Shown in pieces: positions 1-8,494 of a DNA stretch of 64,000 nucleotides. The DNA lies in contig SHXZ01000001.1 of NCBI GenBank assembly GCA_009693045.1, positions 229,082 through 293,081 on the forward strand. The letters are read 5' to 3'. Each line of letters opens with the position of its first letter. Position 1 is the stretch's first letter. The notes beneath the pieces are model-generated. The model saw only the letters and a program-made list of their open reading frames with translations, did no database searches and had not been told where the DNA came from. The position numbers and the translations under genes were made by a program. Origin of the DNA: Dehalococcoidia bacterium. Lineage in GTDB: Bacteria; Chloroflexota; Dehalococcoidia; Lucifugimonadales; SHYT01.

Positions 1-494
1 CCCTGGATGCGCCGCATGACGTAAGCCCACCGCTCGCCCCAGTCCGCGCCTGGGGCGTTGGCGAGCATCTGAAGGATCACTTCGGAATCGGACGAGGTCG
101 CAAACGTGCAGCCCCACTCCAGCGCCAGCTCCTGCCGGAGTTCCCCAGAGTTGATCACGTTGCCGTTATGTCCCAGCGCCAACTGCCCGTGCGCGCCGTT
201 CACCACGAACGGCTGAGCGTTCCGCAGCGTGCTGGAACCGGTGGTGGAGTAGCGCGTGTGGCCGATGGAAATGGAGCCGGGGAGGCGCTGGAGGTCGGCT
301 TCATGGAAGGCCTGCGTCACCAGGCCCATCTCCGTGCGGCAGAAGATCTGGTGTCCGTCTGCCGTGGCTATACCGGCGCTCTCCTGGCCTCGGTGCTGGA
401 GAGAAAAGAGTCCAAAAAACGCCAGGCGCGCTACGTCCTCGTTCGGAGCGTAGATGCCAACAATCCCGCAAGCTTCGTGTAGCGGTTCGGCCAC
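1..494 (-). CDS. purF: Amidophosphoribosyltransferase, N-terminal part (runs off the window)
   Basis: Catalyses the first committed step of purine synthesis, PRPP plus glutamine to phosphoribosylamine. The ORF track misses it because the frame runs off the left edge. The minus-strand translation gives a short propeptide-like leader (MAEPLHEA), then CGIVGIYAP with Cys9 as the presumed N-terminal nucleophile after processing. LQHRGQESAGIA, GHTRYSTTGSS and LGHNGNVINSGELR follow, all glutamine-amidotransferase class II motifs of PurF. I chose the GTG at 494 because the frame has a stop shortly upstream and no ATG. A TTGCCT-17-TATAAT promoter lies about 60 bases upstream. The PRPP-transferase half is outside the window. 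Confidence 0.93.
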   Translation of the reverse strand, partial: MAEPLHEACGIVGIYAPNEDVARLAFFGLFSLQHRGQESAGIATADGHQIFCRTEMGLVTQAFHEADLQRLPGSISIGHTRYSTTGSSTLRNAQPFVVNGAHGQLALGHNGNVINSGELRQELALEWGCTFATSSDSEVILQMLANAPGADWGERWAYVMRRIQ

Positions 495-554
495 TTCACC
501 ACCCGTCCTGACGATGACGTCCGGGGGTCCCCCGGGCCTGTGCTACGCTCCGAC

Positions 555-583
555 ATTATAGGCGCAAGGCGGTGGGGAGGCAA
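555..583 (-). promoter_or_regulatory. Sigma-70-type promoter for purF
   Basis: On the minus strand, TTGCCT and a perfect TATAAT are separated by 17 bases, about 60 bases upstream of the purF GTG start. Spacing and sequence match the housekeeping consensus. Confidence 0.7.
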
Positions 584-601
584 GGCAAGGTCAGGCTGTC
601 A

Positions 602-976
602 CTACAGCCTTGAGCGGAGGTGAGCCGCAAGCGGGCTGTACAAAGTCTGGTGGATGCGGTCGATTTCAACGCGGGTGAAACGACGGCAGTCATAACGGCC
701 GTTCTCGTTGTCAACCCGGAGTTGTCGGTAAGAATTCAGCTCGGTTGCGAGGAATGGATCACGCCGCATGTGGTCGATCCGTTCCTAGTGGACGACTCGC
801 TCGCCGGAGACATGCCTGACGCTTGTGGTGAACAGATAAGCTTCAACAAGATGTAGGGCGCCGTAAAACATGACGGTAACGGCCCATTCTGGAGAAGCTC
901 CAGCGTCGCCCATGAGATAATCCACCGTTTGATCGTTACGAAGGGCCTGGCCCATGTGCTTATTCTTTTCAGGCAC
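602..976 (-). pseudogene. HEPN-domain-like protein interrupted by an in-frame TAG
   Basis: The GTG start at 976 overlaps the stop of the upstream gene (GTGCCTGA), so the two are translationally coupled. The frame reads ...PEWAVTVMFYGALHLVEAYLF..., the first-helix pattern of HEPN-like proteins. It meets TAG at 785-787 and then continues in the same frame with LNSYRQLRVDNENGRYDCRRF and ends at 602. The downstream part fits the usual HEPN C-terminal helix (RxxxYxxL...RY). One nonsense codon therefore splits an otherwise intact protein of about 124 residues. A fresh pseudogene or a sequencing error are both possible. The family call rests on motif resemblance only. Confidence 0.6.
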
Positions 977-1496
977 GCCAGGTCTCTCTCGCAAAGAACA
1001 GGCTTGGCGGCGGACTAAGAAACGCCTCAATGGGGCATCCTTCTAAGTATGTGATGTGAAAGTCAACGTTCAACCTCGGGAATGACTGAGCGATCCGGTC
1101 TTCCGATTCAAAGATCGACCTGCAGACCGCTTCATCCCGTCGCTCTATGAAAGCAAAGATGTCAGGGTTTTCTTCATTCATCCCCGCAACGTACCGCACG
1201 GCGGGAACGGGCTGAATCAGCGATACGAAATCCTCATATGCTCGTATGAAATCCCGTGACTGTACAGCCCTCTTCATCGCACGCAACTTCAAATCTGCCC
1301 TACCGAGCCCCAAAGTGAACTTTAGGGCGCCCGTAACATGCTCGTATTCTGCCCGCAGGTCCTCCAATGCGTCATAGGTGAGCTCTTCGCCGTGCTCTAG
1401 GCAGTCTTCTAAATCAATTATACGTTGGAACATGCGTACAGCTTGCTCTCTTCGCTTTTGGCTAAACTCTTCGTGCTCGTGTTTTGGTTCGACCAT
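969..1496 (-). CDS. Uncharacterised protein, operon partner of the HEPN-like gene
   Basis: A 175-residue soluble protein I do not recognise. It has a charged helical N-terminus (EFSQKRREQAVRMFQRIIDLEDCLEHGEEL) and an alpha/beta C-terminal half (FIERRDEAVCRSIFESEDRIAQSFPRLNVDFHITYL). It has no membrane segment and no nucleotidyltransferase GSxxxG...SDxD motif, so it is not the classic MNT partner of HEPN toxins. Its stop overlaps the start of the HEPN-like gene by 8 bases, which suggests a two-gene unit. Base composition is more AT-rich than the neighbours, consistent with acquisition. Confidence 0.7.
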   Translation of the reverse strand: MVEPKHEHEEFSQKRREQAVRMFQRIIDLEDCLEHGEELTYDALEDLRAEYEHVTGALKFTLGLGRADLKLRAMKRAVQSRDFIRAYEDFVSLIQPVPAVRYVAGMNEENPDIFAFIERRDEAVCRSIFESEDRIAQSFPRLNVDFHITYLEGCPIEAFLSPPPSLFFARETWRA

Positions 1497-1664
1497 CTGT
1501 CCGCCACCTCATTAGGTCTTGAACAACGCTCGTCGTCTGAGTCTACAATTCGGCTTAATAGGGGAGCAAAAGAACCTCACTGCAAGGCAAAAAAGACCCT
1601 CTCCTTCTCATGGATCATCTTATACTGAATGCTGCTGCTGGAAAGCAAGCGCAAAGAGGTGCCC

Positions 1665-2423
1665 ATGCCCGTCCCAGAGCTCCGCGTCATCCCCGTCACA
1701 GGCGTCCCCGAGGTCAAGGAGGGCGACGACGTGGGCCGCCTGCTCGCTGAGGCCGCCGCCCGTCAGGGCACGCCCCTCCAGACCGGCGATGTGCTCGTGG
1801 TCACCCAGAAGATCGTCTCCAAGGCCGAGGGCTGCGTTGTGCGGCTTGATAGCGTCACGCCCTCGGAGTTCGCCATCGCGCTCGCGAAGCAGTGGGAGAA
1901 GGACCCCCGGCAGGTTGAAGTCGTCCTGCGCGAGAGCAAACGGATCGTCCGCATGGACCGCGGCGTCATCATCACCGAGACGAAGCACGGCTTCATCTGC
2001 GCCAACTCCGGCGTGGACGCCTCCAACATCGCGGACATGGACTCCGTCTCGCTGCTGCCCGCCGACCCGGACGCATCGGCGCGCGGGATACGGCAGAGCG
2101 TGCAGCAGCACGCAAACGCCGACGTAGCGGTCCTGATATCCGACTCGTTTGGGCGGCCCTGGCGCATGGGCATCACCAACGTCGCTATCGGCGTCGCCGG
2201 CATGGACCCGCTTCGCGACGAGCGCGGCAAGCAGGACGCCTATGGCAGGCTGCTGCAGACAACCATGGTCGCCCTCGCCGACGAGCTGGTCAGCGCCATG
2301 GACCTCGTCAGCCAGAAAGCGAACAACATCCCAGCAGGCGTCGTCAGGGGCTTCCCTTACGAGCGAACGGAAGGCTCAGGGCGGGCGTTGCTGCGCGATG
2401 CAGCGACGGACCTGTTTCGATAG
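1665..2423 (+). CDS. cofE: Coenzyme F420-0:L-glutamate ligase
   Basis: Adds gamma-linked glutamates to F420-0 using GTP, the last steps of coenzyme F420 synthesis in the cytoplasm. Family signatures include DVLVVTQKIVSKAEG near the N-terminus, GVIITETKHGFICANSGVDASN in the middle, ISDSFGRPWRMGITNVAIGVAG, and the terminal NNIPAGVVRGFPYERTEGSGRALLRDAATDLFR. The length of 252 residues suits the stand-alone ligase without the FMN-reductase fusion. I start at ATG 1665, preceded by AAAGAGGTGCCC, rather than the ORF-track start at 1629. It implies F420-dependent redox chemistry in this organism; no other F420 gene is in the window. Confidence 0.93.
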   Translation: MPVPELRVIPVTGVPEVKEGDDVGRLLAEAAARQGTPLQTGDVLVVTQKIVSKAEGCVVRLDSVTPSEFAIALAKQWEKDPRQVEVVLRESKRIVRMDRGVIITETKHGFICANSGVDASNIADMDSVSLLPADPDASARGIRQSVQQHANADVAVLISDSFGRPWRMGITNVAIGVAGMDPLRDERGKQDAYGRLLQTTMVALADELVSAMDLVSQKANNIPAGVVRGFPYERTEGSGRALLRDAATDLFR

Positions 2424-2495
2424 AGGCGAGGCTGGGGAGAGGGCCCTCGCCAAGGGCGGGCACCCTCTCCCAAAAGCACTTCAGGCCGTGGCCGG

Positions 2496-2750
2496 CTATT
2501 CCTCGTCCAGGACGCTCACCACGTCCGACGCCATGCGGCGACCGGATGCGGCTGCGACCGTAGCAGGTTCATCTTCCCAGTAGGGAGTGGTGTCAAGGTA
2601 GTTCTTGAACTCCTTGACCACACCGCATACCTTGCAGACGCCCCGGCTGACGGGCCCGGATGGAGTATCAATCAGCCAGAAATGCTTGCAGCCTTCGTCA
2701 GCCCCTGTCGGTGGCTGCGCAATGGCTGTGGCGCCGAGATAGGTGCTCAT
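2496..2750 (-). CDS. Small Cys/His-rich protein, possible zinc ribbon
   Basis: An 84-residue protein with CKHFWLIDTPSGPVSRGVCKVCG followed by VKEFKNYLDTTPYW. The C-H...CxxC spacing resembles a small zinc-binding knuckle, and the pattern looks like a short conserved protein rather than chance. I place the start at ATG 2750 (MSTYLG), downstream of AAGGAGG, not at the ORF-track start 22 codons upstream. Function unknown. It is expressed from its own unit, convergent with cofE. Confidence 0.7.
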   Translation of the reverse strand: MSTYLGATAIAQPPTGADEGCKHFWLIDTPSGPVSRGVCKVCGVVKEFKNYLDTTPYWEDEPATVAAASGRRMASDVVSVLDEE

Positions 2751-3729
2751 GGTACGAGATGCCTCCTTCGCCTTCCTCCCGATCCCCCCACACATCAGGG
2801 GGGAAGAAACTAGCACATTGGTGTGGTTTTGTCAAGATTCCGTCACCACTCTAATAACGGCAGCAGGCACCCAATGTAAGCGGCCCCATTTGCTGGTCTT
2901 GGTGCCTCGCCTGACACCATATCCATCGCGACGAGTTTCGTCAAACGGCCGAAATCATCTATCAACAAGCCACCTGTTCCGAAAAGATACTATATGCAGT
3001 ATGCACATGCGTGACAGACGGCTAGACTGGCGCGACTCCCGCTAAAAACAGGTGGTGTCCAAAGGCGTCTCATGCCCTGAGGACTCTGCGCAACTCTCGG
3101 TCAGGGTCTTTTCTTGTCATTCCGAGTGAGCCGAAGCCCCGAGCGGAGCGAATGGGGCAGCGAGGAATCGTCGCAGCTCTGTGAGCGGCAACCTAAGGAG
3201 CGGAGATTCCTTGGTCGCGGAGTTTACCCTGAACGGAGTGAACGGGCTCCCTCAGAATGGCAACTGTTGTTTCTGACAAGAAGCTGGCGAAAACGAAGAG
3301 ACCCTGACGTGAGGCTGAGGACGACGGCACGCTAAAGGAACGGCCCGTCGGTCCGGCAAAAGCGGGCTGGGTGGGCGGGAAGTGACGTGTTCTCCTGAAC
3401 GTATCCCAAAAATCGTCCCACATCTTTCCTTTGCCAGCCTCGCTAACAAGGCAATCGGCAATCCCACCTCCCCATTTAGGGGAGGGGCAGGGGAGAGGTC
3501 AGGCGCGCCGACGGTACCACATATCGCCTTCTTGGCGGGCGCATTTTGGGCTGCCTTCCCCCTTGGTAAAGGAGGGGCTAAGCGAAATCCCAGACGTCTG
3601 CCTCAGGAGAGGCCTCTACCGCACGCAACCTGCCCTTGCAAAGAGGAGAGATTCGCGGCTTGCACCGCAGTGCAGCCCAAGGCCCAAAGTTTAACAGCCA
3701 TCCGGAAGAGGCAACCTGACCAAAGCGCC
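2751..3729. other. Intergenic region of about 1 kb with repeats, no gene seen
   Basis: No convincing coding sequence. A CCCCCC-acacatca-GGGGGG hairpin lies at about 2785-2805. A 209-base unit at 3100-3308 is bounded by perfect 10-base inverted ends (GTCAGGGTCT / AGACCCTGAC). Inside it are the common CATTCCGAG...GAGCGGAGCGAA...GAGGAATC repeat and its reverse. A family-A palindrome (CCTCCCCATTTAGGGGAGGGG...GGGGAGAGG) lies at about 3466-3505. The listed ORFs here are repeat-derived. Confidence 0.6.
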
Positions 3730-4158
3730 TCACCCCTTCGCGAGCAGTAGCACCGCCTGCCCCGTCACCAGCCGGTTCCCGGACGCCATGTCCAAGAACA
3801 CGTCCGCCGTCAGTTCCCGGCGGCCTTCCACTTCCCGTTCGTCCGTGATGAGCCCGTGGAGCTTCAGCGGCTGGTTGTGCGGCACCGGCTGCCGGAAAAT
3901 CACATCCAGCTTAGAGACCGTCACGTTCGGCGCCCAGTCCGTCAGCAGCTTGGAGAGCAGAGCCATGCTCATGATCCCCGGCACAATGGCGCCCGACAGC
4001 CCCTCCTTTCGTGCCACCTCATCCGACGTGAAGCGCCCTGGCCTGCCCTGGCCCCACGTCTCGCAGAACGTGATCACGGCCGCCGTGGTCACGTTCCGCT
4101 CAACCGGCCCAATCGCGTCCCCAAGCGTTGCGCTCTTCCATGAAGCCGTCTGCGTCAT
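3730..4158 (-). CDS. MaoC-like (R)-specific dehydratase, hot-dog fold
   Basis: A 142-residue protein with the MaoC C-terminal-type pattern: a hydratase region around FTSDEVARKEGLSGAIVPGIMSMALLSKLL followed by VIFRQPVPHNQPLKLHGLI. MaoC proteins hydrate or dehydrate acyl-CoA or acyl-ACP. The usual DxxxxH dyad is not obvious (the N-terminal half aligns poorly), so substrate and activity are uncertain. It starts 3 bases after the stop of the upstream MaoC-N gene, so the pair probably forms one heteromeric double-hot-dog enzyme. ATG 4158 has GGGAG upstream. Confidence 0.8.
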   Translation of the reverse strand: MTQTASWKSATLGDAIGPVERNVTTAAVITFCETWGQGRPGRFTSDEVARKEGLSGAIVPGIMSMALLSKLLTDWAPNVTVSKLDVIFRQPVPHNQPLKLHGLITDEREVEGRRELTADVFLDMASGNRLVTGQAVLLLAKG

Positions 4159-4161
4159 CCG

Positions 4162-4638
4162 CTACGCTCCCGTGGGCGCCTGGTCCTGCAGCCGCGCCAT
4201 AAACGACTCGCGGCCCAGCGCCACACGCTGCCCAAGCTGGTTAGTGAACTCCGTCTCCCAAACGATGAACGCCATCGTGCCCGTCCGCCCCGTCTTGGCG
4301 TACACGTCCTTCAAGCGCGTCACCGCGCTCAGCTTGTCGCCCGCGTATATCGGCACAAGCGACTCCACCGTTTGCCCCCCGTGCATCCGCATGCGCGCGT
4401 CCTGCAGCTTCACGTCCGGGCGGTTGAGCCCCCTAATGAAGACGTTGCACATCATCGGCGGCGCCAAAAGCGCGCGGTGCCCGGCCACACGCGCCGCCTT
4501 CTCGTCGGTGAACAGGGGGTTCGTCTCACCCACAGACGCGCAGTAGGAGCCGATGGACTCTTTGGTGACGTCAAAGCTCCCGGCGGGCAGGTCCTTTCCC
4601 AGCAAGCTCCGGTCGTAGTCCAGATGTGTCTGTACCAT
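4162..4638 (-). CDS. MaoC_dehydrat_N / FAS1-like dehydratase subunit
   Basis: A 158-residue hot-dog protein with the N-terminal dehydratase-domain pattern: VTKESIGSYCASVGETNPLFTDEKAARVAGHRALLAPPMM, then MHGGQTVESLVPIYAGDKLSAVTRLKDVYAKTGRTGTMAFIVWETEF. This resembles subunit A of heterodimeric (3R)-hydroxyacyl dehydratases. ATG 4638 is preceded by GGAGGGAAGACC. It is the first gene of a two-gene operon with the MaoC-like gene. Likely role: hydration or dehydration of a beta-hydroxyacyl thioester in fatty-acid or sterol-side-chain metabolism. Confidence 0.82.
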   Translation of the reverse strand: MVQTHLDYDRSLLGKDLPAGSFDVTKESIGSYCASVGETNPLFTDEKAARVAGHRALLAPPMMCNVFIRGLNRPDVKLQDARMRMHGGQTVESLVPIYAGDKLSAVTRLKDVYAKTGRTGTMAFIVWETEFTNQLGQRVALGRESFMARLQDQAPTGA

Positions 4639-4701
4639 TGGTCTTCCCTCCGTTGGGGGGATAGTATCATTGAACCAAGGGATCTGTCAGCACACGCAGC
4701 C

Positions 4702-4743
4702 CTTCTCCCTCCCTGTCAAGGGAGGGAGTTAGAGGGAGAGGTT
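4702..4743. repeat. Family-A palindromic repeat
   Basis: TCTCCCTCCCTGTCAAGGGAGGGAGTTAGAGGGAGAGG-like unit: an inverted repeat followed by the (T)TAGAGGGAGAGG tail. Near-identical copies lie at about 5122-5166, 11479-11520, 13734-13784 (inside mutS2), 24722-24765, 28618-28662, 31432-31466, 46383-46425, 51795-51835, 57732-57778 and 59341-59386. Confidence 0.85.
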
Positions 4744-5115
4744 ATGGGAGTGAGCCGCAAACGCGCCTGGGCCAACGTGGAACGCCTCATGGCGCGGCCG
4801 CGACGTCAGATCCGCGTCGTGCTCCGCCACGGCAAGGCGGGCGTCACCCTCCTCCACGAAGGCAAGGCGCTCACCCGCTGTCACCCCACCAAGACCGGCG
4901 CCGAGTGCGCCAGGCTCGTAGCCCGCGCGCTCGGCGTTGAGCTGCCGGCGCCGGGACACCAAGTGGAAGCCACGGTCCCCAACGGCGTGCTCTTTCGGGC
5001 CGTCTCGCTCTCATCCCTGGACCTCCGCGTGCCGGGGACCGACGAGCTGGCCCAGAGGCTCCTGGAGGAGGCCGATTTCCAGCGCCGGCGCGCCGGCGAA
5101 AGCGCGGCGGAGTGA
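4744..5115 (+). CDS. Uncharacterised small basic protein
   Basis: A 123-residue arginine-rich protein (MGVSRKRAWANVERLMARPRRQIRVVLRHGKAGVTLLHEGKALTRCHPT...). It has no recognised domain or membrane segment. The ORF-track start at 4372 is antisense to the MaoC gene; the ATG at 4744 lies directly after a family-A repeat and may itself be repeat-donated, with ATG 4789 as an alternative. The reading frame has the strong third-position GC bias of real genes here. Confidence 0.55.
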   Translation: MGVSRKRAWANVERLMARPRRQIRVVLRHGKAGVTLLHEGKALTRCHPTKTGAECARLVARALGVELPAPGHQVEATVPNGVLFRAVSLSSLDLRVPGTDELAQRLLEEADFQRRRAGESAAE

Positions 5116-5299
5116 GGCGGAGCCCTTCTCCCTCCTCATTCAGGGGAGGGAGCGAGAGGGAGAGGTCTGGTTGGGAGAGCTCTCGTTTCGTGATTGGAGA
5201 CGGTAAACACGCCACCGAACCGGTCCAAAGTGAGGTAGCCTAATCTGCAAAATCTGTGAAATCTGCAGATCGTCCCCCTCTCCCCACAAAGGAGTCAGT

Positions 5300-5728
5300 A
5301 TGGAAGCCATCCGTGTCCAGTCCCAAGGCGACAAGCTCACCGTCCGGGTCACCGCGCGCTCCCACGAGTTCCTCGCCGACGAGCCCAAAGGCTCCAGCGA
5401 CGACCGCGGCCCCACGCCCTACGAGCTGCTCCTCGCCTCCCTGGGCGCCTGAACGGCCATGACCGTCCTCCTGTATACGCGGAGGAAGAGCCGGCCTCTG
5501 GAATCCGTCACCGTGGAGCTGAGCCACGAGCGCGTTGACGCCAAAACCTTGCCCGACGCCGGCGTCGAGCAGGGCCAGGTTGAGGTCATCCTGGTCTACA
5601 CCGTGCTCAAGGGAGACCTGACCGAAGAGCAGACCGCTCGTATCAAGGCCATCGCCGAGCGCTGCCCCGTCCACCGTACCCTCTCCCGCCCGCCGCGCAT
5701 CGTACAAGAGGTGGACGTCGTGCGGTAA
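5300..5728 (+). CDS. OsmC-family protein with an in-frame TGA at the catalytic Cys (probable selenoprotein)
   Basis: OsmC/Ohr proteins reduce hydroperoxides with a Cys pair. ATG 5300 has AAAGGAG five bases upstream. The frame reads ...GPTPYELLLASLGA, then TGA at 5450-5452 (codon 51), then TAMTVLLYTRRK... to ...AERCPVHRTLSRPP. In OsmC homologues the motif is GACTAMT, so the TGA sits exactly where the peroxidatic Cys belongs. The second Cys (CPVHRTL, residue 122) is kept. A hairpin with bacterial SECIS features follows the TGA. I read the product as a 142-residue protein with Sec51. The ORF track shows only the part after the TGA. Alternatives are a nonsense mutation or a sequencing error in a Cys codon. 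No selA, selB, selC or selD lies in the window. Confidence 0.82.
5455..5496 (+). promoter_or_regulatory. Putative bacterial SECIS element
   Basis: The upper stem TCCTCC (5466-5471) pairs with GGAGGA (5481-5486) around a 9-base loop TGTATACGC with G in its second position. A lower GGCC/GGCC stem (5455-5458 with 5493-5496) closes an internal loop. The loop starts 19 bases after the TGA, inside the 16-37 base range typical of bacterial SECIS elements. Confidence 0.7.
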
Positions 5729-6221
5729 ACAGACGAATCGGTCTCCAAACTCCCCCTTCTCTTTAGGGAAGGGGCTAGGGGTTAGGTAGGCGGGGGTTGT
5801 TTGGGCCTCACTGCACAAAGTAGTTTATGGTGTTCGCCGGGCGAGTTGGTATGAGTGCCTGCTCCGAGCAAAGCGAAAGGATGAGTGCGAAACCGCTGAC
5901 CTCCGGATGACAGGCAACCGATGATGGCGGGGGCCACAGCGAAGAAGCTCCCTACGTGTTGGCGAACAAGCGCTGGCTCTCTTGCATCGCGGTTGATAGC
6001 ACTGAATACCATGCTATCCTCGCTATCCTCCGGCTCAATTCCCCTCTCCATCGCATGGGGAAGGGTTAGGGGTGAGGTTGGTGGGGTCGGGTGGGGCGTC
6101 CCTCCAGTCCGCAACACCGGCGGCATGGGACCCAAGCGCCTGCAAAGTGGCGCAGGGCGTCCTCCTGCGCTATGATGAAAGCGGAGTCTAGCTTGGCCGT
6201 GGAATCGGCGGGAGGTACCGC
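5729..6221 (+). other. Intergenic region with family-A repeats
   Basis: No gene seen. Two family-A units lie at about 5748-5786 and 6041-6090. The stretch between is degenerate with many stops. GGGAGGT just before 6222 is the ftsH ribosome-binding site. Confidence 0.5.
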
Positions 6222-8453
6222 GTGAACCGGACACCCGTCAAGAAGCCAAAGACCATGCGCAACCTGCTGATCTACCTGCTGATCAGCGTGGCGGTCGTCA
6301 CCATCATATGGTCCCTGTTCAGGCCGGCAGGGGGCGGCAATACGCTCGCCCTGAGCGCCCTCGTTGAGATGGCGAAGAGCGAGAAAATCCGGAAGATCGA
6401 AGTCAACGGCGATAATCTGATCGTCAAGGCGCTGGACGGCAAGACGTACCGCTCGCGCAAAGAGTCCGGTGCCAGCCTGTTTGAGATTTTTGAGCGCGGC
6501 GGCGTTAAGACCGGCGCTAGTGGTCTTGAGGTAGTGGTGAAGGGGAGCAGCGGTTTCGGCAGCTTCTTCGGCATCCTCATCAACTTCCTGCCGCTCATCT
6601 TCTTCGGCGGCCTCCTCCTCTTCATGATGCGCCAGGCCCAGGGTGGTGGCTCCCAGGCAATGAACTTCGCCCGCAGCCGCGCGCGCCTCTTCATGGCCAA
6701 CCGTCCAACCGTCACCTTCGCCGACGTTGCGGGTGTTGACGAGGCCAAGACCGAGCTTCAAGAAGTCGTTGAGTTCCTCAAGTTCCCGGAGCGTTTCGCC
6801 GCCCTTGGTGCCCGCGTGCCTCGCGGCGTCCTCCTTATGGGCCCGCCTGGCACCGGCAAAACGCTCATGGCAAAGGCGGTCGCCGGCGAGGCCGGCGTGC
6901 CCTTCTTCTCCATTAGCGGCTCCGAGTTCGTGGAGATGTTTGTCGGCGTCGGCGCCTCCCGCGTTCGCGACCTGTTTGAACAGGCCAAGCGCAACGCCCC
7001 CTGCATCGTCTTCATTGACGAGATCGACGCCGTCGGACGTCACCGCGGCGCAGGCATCGGCGGCGGCCACGACGAGCGCGAGCAGACCCTCAACCAAATC
7101 CTCGTGGAGATGGACGGCTTCGACACCGGCACCAACATCATCGTCATCGCCGCCACCAACCGCCCCGACATCCTGGACCCCGCCCTCCTACGCCCGGGCC
7201 GGTTTGACCGTCGCGTCGTCCTGGACTCGCCGGATATCCTGGGCCGCATCGGCATCCTCAAGGTTCACATGAAGGGCAAGCCCATCGGCCCCGACGTGGA
7301 CGTGGAGAGCATCGGCCGCCAGACGCCCGGCTTCAGCGGCGCCGACCTCGCCAACCTGGTGAACGAGTCCGCCATCCTGGCCGCCCGCCATAGCAAAAAA
7401 TCCATCGGCGCGCCGGAGGTCGCGGAGGCCATTGACCGCATTGTCGCCGGGCCGGAGCGGAAGAGCCGCGTCATCAGCCCCAAGGAAAAGGAACTCACCG
7501 CCTACCACGAGGCTGGCCACGCCCTCGTCGGCCACTTGCTGCCCGCCGCCGACCCCGTCGCCAAGATCTCCGTTGTCGCGCGTGGCTCCATGGGCGGCTA
7601 CACCCGCTCGTTGCCGCAGGAAGACCGCTACATCTGGACAAAGACACAGTTCAAAGCCCGGATGGCCATGGCCATGGGCGGCCGCGTCGCCGAGTCGATC
7701 ATGTTCAACGACGACATCTCCACCGGCGCCAGCAACGACCTTGAGCAGGCCACCCAGCTCGCCCGCTCCATGGTCACCCGCTATGGCATGAGCGACCGCC
7801 CCTCTATTGACCTGGAAGAGTTGCCCATCAGCACCCTGTTTGACTGGCTTCGGGCAGGTCAGGCCAAGAGCATTCAGGTGTACGGCGACGACCTCCTCGT
7901 CAAGGACTTCAACGACAAGACCTACCGCTCGCGCAAGGAGGCCAGCACCACCCTGGTGGAGCTGCTCCTGCAGGCCGGCATCAACGTGGACGAGAGCAAG
8001 GTCAGCATCCAAGTCAAGAGCTCCGTCGGGCTCATGGGGCTCGGCCCCCGGACCTTTGGCCGCCGCGAGGAGCTGGTCTTTCTAGGCAGGGAGATCTCGG
8101 AGCAGCGCGACTATAGCGACGGCGTCGCCCAGAGCATTGACGAAGAGGTCAGGCAGTTGGTGGAAGAGGCCTACAAGACCGCCGAGCAGGTCCTCATCAC
8201 CCACAAACCTAAGCTCATGCACATTGCGCGCTACATCACGGAGTACGAGTCTGTGGAGGGCGAGGAGTTGCAGAAACTCTTCGCTTCAGACCCCCCTCCG
8301 ATGGAAGAGCTGCTCAAGCCGCTCCCGCTGCCCAGGCGGAGCCAGCCGGCTGCGGAAGCGCCCGTCCCCAAGGCGTCACCGGCTCCTCCCGCCGAGGAGA
8401 AACGCCAGGTGCCCCACCGCGGCCCCGGCCCTGCCCCCGCCCCGGCTGGCTGA
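6222..8453 (+). CDS. ftsH: ATP-dependent zinc metalloprotease FtsH with an internal copy of its N-terminal domain
   Basis: Membrane-anchored AAA+ protease for membrane-protein quality control. GTG start after GGGAGGTACCGC. Order: TM1 (about 14-33), extracytoplasmic domain (44-108), TM2 (112-136), AAA module with Walker A GPPGTGKT (207-214), Walker B IVFIDEID (262-269), second region of homology [21 protein letters not shown], then M41 protease with HEAGH (429-433) and the third zinc ligand in TGASNDL. After [10 protein letters not shown] (about 526) an insert of about 80 residues precedes the expected [19 protein letters not shown]. The insert (535-602) resembles the protein's own 44-110 segment, sharing [21 protein letters not shown]. 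The 743-residue length also includes a Pro/Ala-rich tail. Catalytic residues look intact. Confidence 0.95.
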   Translation: MNRTPVKKPKTMRNLLIYLLISVAVVTIIWSLFRPAGGGNTLALSALVEMAKSEKIRKIEVNGDNLIVKALDGKTYRSRKESGASLFEIFERGGVKTGASGLEVVVKGSSGFGSFFGILINFLPLIFFGGLLLFMMRQAQGGGSQAMNFARSRARLFMANRPTVTFADVAGVDEAKTELQEVVEFLKFPERFAALGARVPRGVLLMGPPGTGKTLMAKAVAGEAGVPFFSISGSEFVEMFVGVGASRVRDLFEQAKRNAPCIVFIDEIDAVGRHRGAGIGGGHDEREQTLNQILVEMDGFDTGTNIIVIAATNRPDILDPALLRPGRFDRRVVLDSPDILGRIGILKVHMKGKPIGPDVDVESIGRQTPGFSGADLANLVNESAILAARHSKKSIGAPEVAEAIDRIVAGPERKSRVISPKEKELTAYHEAGHALVGHLLPAADPVAKISVVARGSMGGYTRSLPQEDRYIWTKTQFKARMAMAMGGRVAESIMFNDDISTGASNDLEQATQLARSMVTRYGMSDRPSIDLEELPISTLFDWLRAGQAKSIQVYGDDLLVKDFNDKTYRSRKEASTTLVELLLQAGINVDESKVSIQVKSSVGLMGLGPRTFGRREELVFLGREISEQRDYSDGVAQSIDEEVRQLVEEAYKTAEQVLITHKPKLMHIARYITEYESVEGEELQKLFASDPPPMEELLKPLPLPRRSQPAAEAPVPKASPAPPAEEKRQVPHRGPGPAPAPAG

Positions 8454-8494
8454 GGCGGCACGTCACTTCAAACAGCGTTGAGCCATCCAAAACC

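Noticed and set aside
785-787. TAG as a recoded sense codon (HEPN-like gene, retropepsin remnant, DUF1829-like gene)
   Set aside because: Intact genes such as cofE, dnaE and tusA end in TAG, and the interrupted genes also carry TAA, frameshifts or lost active-site residues. Decay explains them better.
3788-4546. 252-codon plus-strand ORF over the MaoC pair
   Set aside because: Shadow of two recognisable minus-strand genes.
5450-5452. General reassignment of TGA
   Set aside because: Many intact genes (ftsH, the MaoC-like gene, mtnA) end in TGA. Only the OsmC-like gene shows TGA at a catalytic Cys position with a hairpin.
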